Assembly (NCBI RefSeq): GCF_037975245.1
Contig: NC_092562.1
Location: forward strand, 9,713,001-9,777,000
Reading direction: 5' to 3'
DNA: 64,000 nt
Origin: Apostichopus japonicus
Taxonomy: Eukaryota > Echinodermata > Holothuroidea > Aspidochirotida > Stichopodidae
A program made the position numbers and the translations under genes. Below the pieces are notes generated by a model that did no database searches, was not told the origin of the DNA, and saw nothing but the letters and a program-made list of their open reading frames with translations. Positions 57,501 through 64,000 of this stretch are shown here, piece after piece. Numbering within the stretch: position 1 is the stretch's first letter; every line of letters starts with the position of its first letter.

Positions 57501-60500
57501 GTGGATTTGGTTTCAAGACTTCAGGAGTCAACCTGAATCTAACGACGAGTGGTAAAAGAAGTCCTGCGGAGATGCTGGTCACTGTGCTAAATGTCTTAAG
57601 TGAAGAGAGTGAGTATGAAATGGGAGGGAGGAAGAAAGGGGGGTAGAGAAGAGGGAGATAGGTAGCTAAGAGGTGGAGGGAGATGGAAGCAACTGTTTGA
57701 ATCGTGCACACGTGTGTGTTTGGGTGTGAAAAGTTAGCATTTACATGGTTTGTGCAAAGTTATCTGACAAGACCTTGGCCCTTGATACAAGACTGTGAAC
57801 TTAGACAAATATAACCATAGTAAGAGATAGGAAAATGGGAGGGAAGAGAAGGGGTGGAGGAAGACGGATAGAGAAGGGGCATGGAGGGAGACAGGGATAG
57901 AGAACGAGGAAGGAGGCAAAGATGGTGAAGGGGATAGAGAGAGACAGGTATAGAGAAGGGGGAGGGAGGGATGGAGAAGGGGGGAAGGAGACAAGGATGG
58001 AGAAAAGGGGAGGGAGACAGGGATAGAGAAGGGAGGTGGAGACAGGGACAGAGAATGGGAGAGACAGACAGGGATAGTATTGGGTGGAGAGAGGGTGATT
58101 GGAATGGAAAGAAGGGAGGGAAATCATTAGTTCAGAGGTCAATTGCTCTGGGAAGAAAACATTTGACACTTTAGCAGTATTTGATTAAATTTACAGTAAA
58201 CATTAAGAATAAAATAATTGCTTCAGGTACACATAGATCATGCAGGAAGTTCACTTGCCCCCCATGTAGTGATTTTGAACATTACCCCACATACACCATT
58301 GATTTGCATTGAATGTTCCACCTCACGTCAGCTTATTAGACAGCTGAAAAAGGTTGCATTATTGTGGGAATGAATAGTGAGGCTGTGTGATGTAACACTG
58401 TTAACCCATCCACCTGATATGAAATACTGTTTTTTTTTTCTCATTATGACACTTCAATAAATAGTGGAATGTTTTTTTCCATTTTTCTGTTTTTGAATTT
58501 TCATATTTCAAATATAGCTTTTGTTCTATTTTCTTTCCCTTTCCCTCTCTTACCACAGAGGAATTCTGCAAAGATGTCGGCAGTAAATTTGAAGATAAAT
58601 ATCCAGTGGTATTCTTCACTGATTCCAAAAGGTGAGGGAGTTGTTTTCATAACAAAGACCTTTTTAGTGTTGTGAACTCCCTGTGACCTTTTACAAGGGT
58701 TGTTTCCAAGACACATAGTAGGTTGTATGTTTACACAGTGATAACTCAAGCAGGGCGCAGGGTTTAACTGGAGGTCAAGAAACATGATAATGATATATAG
58801 GTCGCTATGTTTATAGTATCATACAGAACTAGATTCTTGTATTCCAATAAAACAAAATTTTGTGAAATATTTGCACACTGGAAGAATGGAACATTACAGT
58901 GTCTTACAATACTGCTGATATGATTTGTATTTGGTGGGGGGGCCTGAGTTAGTTCAAGAAGGTTGTAGTATCCTGTTGTTATAGGTTGCTATGTGAAACA
59001 TGAGTATACAGCTGAGAGAAATAATCTGAAGGTTGCTTGGATAAGAACCGGCTTCAATAAAAATCAAATATTAAAACTTATCACCAAGTATAAATTGATC
59101 TCTTGCAGTAATCTCTACTGTGAACTTGGTACGGGCAGTGAGCAGGCAGTAGCCACGTCGCACTTACTGCAAGAATATAGCAAGATCGACGAAAGGGTCA
59201 GCAAGCTTGCGATAGCATTCCGTCATTGGGCACATACCCTGGAGATTGATAGACCCCAGGATGGGAGTCTACCACCCTACATCTACTCACTGATGGTCAT
59301 CTACTTCTTGCAGAGGCGCCGACCAATCGTGGTTCCAGTTATACAAGAGGTATGTCATTTACTACAATAGGGGAGGAACTACAATAGGTTTGTTGTTCAA
59401 AACTAAATTTATCAGGAATCGGACTCGGAAAAAAAAAAAAAAAAAGGTCGGCCAACTATTGAAGCAAATATAGAGGAACATTTCCGTTTTGTTGAGCTTA
59501 AGATGAAAATTTAATGAAGACCTGGCAATGGAGTGAAAAAAGGTAAAAAAGTCAACTCGATATATTGATTAAATGCAATTCTTATCCATGGCATAAACAG
59601 CATTGTGACAAAAGCCTAGGTGGTTAGCTCAAGTGTACTGCATAATAGTGAAGCACCTAACAATGGAAATAACAACAGTGTAGAGAAATTTAAAGAGTTC
59701 AAGTTAGTTTACTGCTTTAATGAAATAACAAAGTGTAAGTGTTTCATTACTTGAATATAGTGTCTTAGCTTTTAATGAAGCGCCTGGAATAACAGTGTGG
59801 AGAAATACTGTGGTTTCAACTCTGGTATACAATCCCATAAAGCAGCAATGCCATTTGGTCGGCATGGAACATTCATTAACAAGACACATGAGTTTGTTTC
59901 GAACCTCATCGTGTTGTTGTGCGGAATACTCTGTCAAATTTGCGTTAATTGTGCTTAAAATATTAAGCTGGAAAATTTCAACATTTTAGCCTCTTTCGGT
60001 AATTATTGGCAATGAAAACTTGACAAGTTAAATGAACGTTCATTGTTCTGGGATTCTTATATCATTTGGGACCTTGTTTACCAGTTATATATATATCACC
60101 TTGGGGGGTCTAGTCTAGAGTGGTGCATCATGCTGTATTTTGTCGATGAAATCAAAAACATCTTACTATGTGATCTGTCATTAGGATGAAAAGCTACCTC
60201 CTATCAGAAACGAAGAGAGTTTAGGAGAACTTTGGATTGCCATATTTCACTGCTACCTTGTGGAGAGAAACCTAGAAGAAGAAGTTATCTGCATAAGGAA
60301 AAGGAAGGCACCAACTCGGAAAGACTTGAACATCAATAACAGGAGAATTGTAGTCGAGGGTACGTTATACTTTCAAATCCAATTATGGATGAATTTTTTT
60401 TTTCATTTTGGTCTAGAATCTCATGTCATTGATAGCTTTTGAAGTAAACTATATTAAATGAAAAAAATACCATAACCATTATCTTTACCACCTATTATAC

Positions 60501-63500
60501 AGATGCTTGTGATGGTGAAGTCCTCAATCCACCCCCTTCCCCCTCCCCTTTCCTCTCGCTCTCCTTGTCACAATCAACCATACAAACCAGTGAAGAAAAA
60601 TTATTTCTGCATTCAAGGTATATGAAAGTTTAAAAAGTTTGTTTTTTTGCAAGAAGTCTCCTGGAATATGGCTATGTCATAATGACTCCACTAGGTTTCA
60701 GTTTTATACCCTTTTTATCCCCATAGAGGTGTTTGGAGACTGTTAACATTTACAAGTTATACAAAAACAATATTAAAGATGGCAGTGTCCTATACGTGGT
60801 GAGACAAAAAGGAGAAATTAAATAACAGAAGAGTAAAAAGAATTAAAACTAGAAAAAGACTTGTACAAGCTTTAAAGTGAAGGTGAAATCTTAAAATAAA
60901 TTAAGGTTTGGTTTTCCTCTTCATGTTTTGCATGAAGATAGTAAAATAGAGAAAATTGTAATAAGGAAAACTCTACTCCTTCTTCTCCACCCCCGCCCCC
61001 CCACCCCTTCACCTTCTTTCCCTTTGGTCAAATGATGGGCATTTGACAGAATAAGCAATCTAATCTAATTTGTTTTGGCTTCATTAATAACAGATCCTTG
61101 TGCTCCAGAGAAGAAAGCTGTTACCAAATATTTGTCAGCGGCAGAGGTAATGAGTTATATCATGGATTGCTTTCACATTGCCTTAGAGTATTTCTCAGCT
61201 TGTGATCAGAAAGAGGACAATAAATCATCAACTCAAAAGAGAACAGAAGGGGCTGCGGCGTCATCTCACAGCCATGGAAACGAATCCCTGAATCAGGACA
61301 GCAGTCTTCTTTCTACTTCTCTCGAGGAAGACAGCTTACTAGCAAACTACTCGCCGGAGGAAACGGACGGGGAGACCTCTGTCGTGGAACCATCACCAGA
61401 TGGAGATGGTAGTGGATTCTTAGACAAGTCGTCAAGCGATCACGCAAAACACCTGACGGACGATTCGTTTATGTTTTCAGAGGGCGAAGACTGTCCGCCG
61501 GATATACCTCCAGTGGATACCATTACAGAAAGAACTCAGGGAAACGAAAGAAATATTGACAAAGTCATTAGTGATGATAACATAGATCAAATGGAAGCTG
61601 ACAATCCTAGCGTCTCTATATCAGAAGAAACAATTGAAAATGAAAGCCTAGACCATCTAAGAGGGACGTCTCTGGTTGTCGAGGGCGAGTCCAACAATGA
61701 AGCCGATTCGTTGCCAATCGATTTCAACTTCTCATTCGATAGCGAAAATTTGTCCAGAGGACAAAAGGTTCCTAAAATATGCAGTAATTGCCAACAGGAG
61801 GGACATGTCAGTAAGGTGAGATTAAATAGTTTTTTTTTTATCAGTTTTGCTAACAGACTTACACCCTCACATGTAGTGCAAGTATTCCCTTAAACGAGAA
61901 GAACTAGATGCTGAAGATGTGATTGTTACTTTGTAACATTACTGACACCATAGATGTTGAAACCTCCAAGAATTTACTGTATGCAGTCAGCAGTATACAC
62001 TGTGAAAATGAAAGGTTGAATGTGTCCACTTTCTAAAACACTATTGAAAGTAGTTTAGTGTTTAAACCAGTGCTGTGGCTGAGTGGATATAGGCGGTGGC
62101 CATTTGAAGCAATGAGGCTTAGCAATCGGGAGGTTCCGGGATCGATACCCGGCCCGGTCATTGTAAGGTGGGGTTTTCATCCAAGAGCAATCTACTGTTT
62201 TCCCATCTGAAATGATTTTCTAAATTTAAAAGATTCCAAATTTGAGTAAAAATGTTGAATTGGAAGCCACCCGACATGTAAGTTGTAATCCCTATGTCCT
62301 TGCTGGTTTCTCCCACAGTTGTAGTCGCTTATGCGTCATAAAAATGACTGCTGATTATTATGAGTATTATTATTAGTGTAGCTTAATAATTCCCAAGGGT
62401 TAGGAAGCCTGCCATTTTGCTCATTTTGTTTTTTTTTTCATTTCCCAGGACTGTGACGACGACAAACTTCCGGATCTTGTTCCTCTCCCAAAGATGGAGA
62501 AGTGGTATCTGAATGCAATTCATCATCTGTGCAATGTAGTTTGTGGTAAGTATCATTACCATGTTGATGACAGAGCCAGGATTGTTTGGTACACCCCTCC
62601 CCCCCCCCCCCCCCGTGCATCACTTTAGCTATACACATACAGTAGCTGATGTTATGGAAAGTTGCAATTCAAAACTTTCCAGCCATTATTGAATACTGAA
62701 GATGTTCAAAGGATGACCACAAAAAAAAAAACGTGTGTGGCATTAGGGATCGGTTATTTCATGTTTTGTCATGGAATGCACAAATGGGGCTTTAAATTGA
62801 GGTGAGGTCAACGGTCAAAGGTTCGTTTCTCAGACAACATAAGTGTCATAGAATACAATCCCTGACTTGACCATCTACAACATATCAACATTAATTTTGT
62901 GCCCAACAAATCATCCATCAAAGATAATCCTGGGGTTGTAAATTTTGTTCAATTCACCTCACCTTTAATATCTGAATCGACCGCAACTTCAAAGTTTACA
63001 AAGTGACCGTTGTCCGTTTATTGCTCGATTACAGATCAATTCTCATCCAAGAGATGGGAAATTGAAGAGAGGAACCGCATCATTGTTGAATTAGAGAAAT
63101 ACATCCAGTACTATTCCAGCACCAGCATCAAGCTGAGTCTCTTTGGCTCATCAGTCAATGGCTTTGGCTTTCAGAATAGTGACCTTGATATTTGCATGAC
63201 CTTCAAGGACAATGCCACAGGAGAGGTGAGAGCCAACTAGCTTTTAAATAAGATGTCTCAAGTTTGGGTTCTAACAGTTTGGAAACAGTTTTTTTTTTTT
63301 ACTCTTTTTGCTTCTTCCATGTAAAGTCGGCTGGTTAAACTTGTTTTGCTAGATTCATTAATGCTAATGTATGAAGTTCCTTGCAGATGGTAGTTTTGTA
63401 GCAAAGCATCATCAATAATTTTTTTTTTTTGAAGTTAAAAAAAGAGAAAAGTTCGAAGATTTATTGGAAACAATTATGGAATTTTCAGATGTTAAATGTT

Positions 63501-64000
63501 GCATTCCGAGAGAAACAGTGTGTCATGAAAATAGTTGACACTCTGGTAACAGCAGGGAATTCATATTTTTTGTCTTCATGGAGTGCAACAAGTAGAGATG
63601 GAATATTTTGTCTTTCCTTCTCTGTAAGGGGATAAATGTGCCAGAAGTCATCCAATCCTTGGCTGGGATCCTGAGGAAGCACCACTCACTCTTCTCTGTC
63701 ATTCCGATCACAACTGCCAAGGTGCCAATCGTCAAGTTCGTGCACAGGCCGACTCAACTCGAGGGCGACATAAGCTTGTACAATACCTTGGCTCAGCATA
63801 ACACCCAGCTGTTAAGGACTTATTCAGAAATTGACAAGAGGGTCTGCCGTTTAGGTCACATGGTGAAGGCGTTTGCAAAAGTAAGCTTCCAAAAATTGTT
63901 TACTTGCCTTACAATCTTTGCTGTTATATTTGTTTTACTCTATAGAAAGTGTTTTGCTTTTTGTTCAATGTTACAGTTTAAAAGTTAAGAGTGCCTGGTA
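53680..64000 (+). CDS. TUT4: TUT4/TUT7-type terminal uridylyltransferase, 5' part (runs off the window)
   Basis: Cytoplasmic enzyme family (ZCCHC11/ZCCHC6) that adds uridines to RNA 3' ends: short-tailed mRNAs, histone mRNA and pre-let-7 in vertebrates. Coding exons are 53716-54558, 55513-55629, 56642-56819, 57468-57608, 58559-58631, 59109-59349, 60185-60359, 61094-61815, 62449-62545, 63035-63225 and 63629-63880, all phase-compatible (1010 codons). Domains: Gly/Arg-rich disordered region (1-281); C2H2 finger (C293, C296, H309, H315); inactive nucleotidyltransferase domain (about 380-530); PAP-associated domain (about 532-640); acidic Ser-rich linker; CCHC knuckle (C819, C822, H827, C832); start of the active domain with LFGSS (898-902), D912, D914 and D973. 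The rest of the catalytic core, the second PAP-associated domain and the last knuckles lie beyond 64000. Whether the gene is the single pre-duplication TUT4/7 orthologue cannot be decided here, so the symbol is provisional. Confidence 0.92.
55513..55629 (+). CDS. TUT4: TUT coding exon 2, C2H2 zinc finger
   Basis: Acceptor CTATCGACAG, donor AAG|GTACAG. Encodes AKYFCRLCNYHMDTLEDCED and HASQTRHKRL, a C-x2-C-x12-H-x5-H finger of the type at the N-terminus of TUT4/TUT7. Phase 0 at both ends. Confidence 0.92.
55662..56047. mobile_element. Non-autonomous hAT-like element
   Basis: 55670-56039 (370 bp) begins CAGGGGTTCCCTAACT; the reverse complement of its end is CAGGGTTTCCCTTACT. The flanking 8-mers TCTTACGT (55662-55669) and TCTTACAT (56040-56047) differ by one CpG-type change. 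CAGGG ends plus an 8-bp duplication fit hAT. No transposase. Lies in the TUT intron, 32 bp after exon 2. Confidence 0.75.
56642..56819 (+). CDS. TUT4: TUT coding exon 3
   Basis: Acceptor TTCTGCCCTAG, donor CCAG|GTACTA. Encodes a helical segment with LSACHAEALTATIEDIVEKV and REVASRINGVIRNSMPG, equivalent to the helix that leads into the first nucleotidyltransferase domain. One base carried over. Confidence 0.88.
57140..57365. repeat. Possible decayed LINE 3' end
   Basis: The wording ATAAGGACCCATTTGGAAAT, then GCTTTTAGCTTAAAGGG, a T-rich stretch and finally AATAAAATCAAATCAAGTCA resembles the 3' untranslated tails of CR1/Rex-type LINEs. No coding remnant is clear. Confidence 0.35.
57468..57608 (+). 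CDS. TUT4: TUT coding exon 4, inactive nucleotidyltransferase motif
   Basis: Acceptor CATTTGACAG, donor GAGA|GTGAGT. Encodes VQLYGSSVSGFGFKTSGVNL and onward. The GSS helix-turn motif is kept, but the two metal-binding Asp positions of active TUTs (S-D-L-D) read S-G-V-N here (G399, N401), so this first domain cannot catalyse transfer. That agrees with the degenerate N-terminal domain of TUT4/7. Confidence 0.92.
57825..58110 (+). repeat. Purine-rich intronic repeat
   Basis: Irregular units of about 24 bp built on GAGACAGGGATAGAGAAGGG; almost no pyrimidines on this strand. Confidence 0.8.
58559..58631 (+). CDS. TUT4: TUT coding exon 5
   Basis: Acceptor CTCTTACCACAG, donor AAAAG|GTGAGG. Encodes EFCKDVGSKFEDKYPVVFFT and DSK, matching the F.ARVPVV strand region of the first nucleotidyltransferase domain. 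Two bases carried. Confidence 0.85.
59109..59349 (+). CDS. TUT4: TUT coding exon 6
   Basis: Acceptor ATCTCTTGCAG, donor GAG|GTATGT. Encodes NLYCELGTGSEQAVATSHLL, then VSKLAIAFRHWAHTLEIDRP and GSLPPYIYSLMVIYFLQRR. The last two blocks are the classic central helices of non-canonical poly(A)/(U) polymerases. Confidence 0.95.
60185..60359 (+). CDS. TUT4: TUT coding exon 7, PAP-associated region
   Basis: Acceptor CTGTCATTAG, donor GAGG|GTACGT. Encodes NEESLGELWIAIFHCYLVER and a basic strand ending RRIVVEG, equivalent to VGQLWVELLRFY...RIAIED of vertebrate TUT4. Confidence 0.93.
61094..61815 (+). CDS. TUT4: TUT coding exon 8, end of PAP-associated domain, acidic linker, CCHC knuckle start
   Basis: Acceptor TTAATAACAG, donor AAG|GTGAGA. 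Starts DPCAPEKKAVTKYLSAAEVM and SYIMDCFHIALEYF (vertebrate DPYSVKRNVART...YILHCLRTTYKYF), then about 165 residues rich in Ser, Glu and Asp without a domain, and ends ICSNCQQEGHVSK, the first part of a zinc knuckle completed by the next exon. Confidence 0.93.
62066..62380 (+). mobile_element. tRNA-derived SINE
   Basis: The head (62068-62160) is tRNA-like: an A-box TGGCTGAGTGG (62076-62086) and a B-box GGATCGATACC (62140-62150), followed by about 200 bp of unrelated body and an (ATT)n tail (about 62358-62374). The long spacing between the boxes suggests a class II (Leu/Ser) tRNA ancestor. It lies in the TUT intron before exon 9. Not a functional tRNA gene, because the acceptor stem is not paired and no clean cloverleaf closes. 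Confidence 0.65.
62449..62545 (+). CDS. TUT4: TUT coding exon 9
   Basis: Acceptor CATTTCCCAG, donor TGTG|GTAAGT. Begins DC, supplying the last Cys of the CCHC knuckle, then LPDLVPLPKMEKWYLNAIHH (vertebrate LEPLPPLTPKFLNILDQVC). One base carried. Confidence 0.93.
63035..63225 (+). CDS. TUT4: TUT coding exon 10, catalytic GS motif and two Asp
   Basis: Acceptor GATTACAG, donor GAG|GTGAGA. Encodes IKLSLFGSSVNGFGFQNSDL and DICMTF. The GSS motif and the D912/D914 metal-binding pair of the active uridylyltransferase domain are intact. Confidence 0.96.
63629..63880 (+). CDS. TUT4: TUT coding exon 11, third catalytic Asp
   Basis: Acceptor TTCTCTGTAAG, donor AAA|GTAAGC. Encodes VIPITTAKVPIVKFVH, then EGDISLYNTLAQHNTQLLRT, giving the third catalytic Asp (D973), and a helix ending HMVKAFAK. 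The gene continues past the window. Confidence 0.95.

Noticed and set aside
58982-59108. Using the AG at about 58983 as the start of TUT exon 6
   Set aside because: With the phase carried from exon 5 this gives an early TGA. The AG at 59108 keeps the frame and aligns with the family.
62068-62160. Functional tRNA gene
   Set aside because: A and B boxes are present, but no complete cloverleaf or paired acceptor stem; it continues into a SINE body with an (ATT)n tail.

Overview
This is a eukaryotic nuclear window from an animal: AT-rich, intron-rich and full of repeats. It carries two conserved protein-coding genes, both on the + strand and both split into short exons with GT-AG introns. The proteins resemble their vertebrate counterparts closely, yet the repeats (hAT-like, TTAA and pogo-like DNA elements, CR1/Jockey-type LINEs, a tRNA-derived SINE, C/G homopolymers) look invertebrate. 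My best guess is a marine invertebrate deuterostome such as an echinoderm. That guess is an inference, because no marker in the window fixes the species.

Layout. 1-11 kb is a graveyard of mobile elements. It holds a minus-strand LINE reverse-transcriptase relic (1-1075) interrupted by a TTAA-flanked MITE (366-724), a second MITE-like element (1522-1929), and a full-length pogo/Tigger-like transposon with TA target duplications (7210-10361) whose transposase is dead. 11-24.4 kb has no recognisable coding sequence. It contains two more copies of the TTAA MITE, short tandem duplications and a 0.95-kb 15-bp minisatellite with higher-order structure (22985-23940).

24.4-38.6 kb is the complete coding part of an SSX2IP (ADIP/Msd1) orthologue: 11 core coding exons, 653 aa, plus an optional 39-nt in-frame exon. 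Its introns carry several tandem arrays. One array repeats the end of the penultimate coding exon together with its 5' splice site five times. 38.6-53.4 kb is the SSX2IP 3' region and intergenic DNA, with a pyrimidine-rich minisatellite (39.27-39.9 kb) and a 5'-truncated, frameshifted LINE (45.77-48.3 kb).

53.7 kb to the window end is the first 1010 codons of a TUT4/TUT7-type terminal uridylyltransferase: Gly-rich N-terminus, C2H2 finger, inactive nucleotidyltransferase domain with PAP-associated region, acidic linker, CCHC knuckle and the start of the catalytic domain with all three aspartates. It continues beyond 64000.

The two genes do not form a pathway. SSX2IP acts in centrosome/satellite microtubule anchoring and adhesion, and TUT4/7 in cytoplasmic RNA 3'-uridylation. 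The most unusual signals are (i) two tiny perfect palindromes (35 and 26 bp) that share a core and are each flanked by a perfect 7-bp direct repeat, and (ii) the in-frame tandem multiplication of an exon end plus donor site in SSX2IP.
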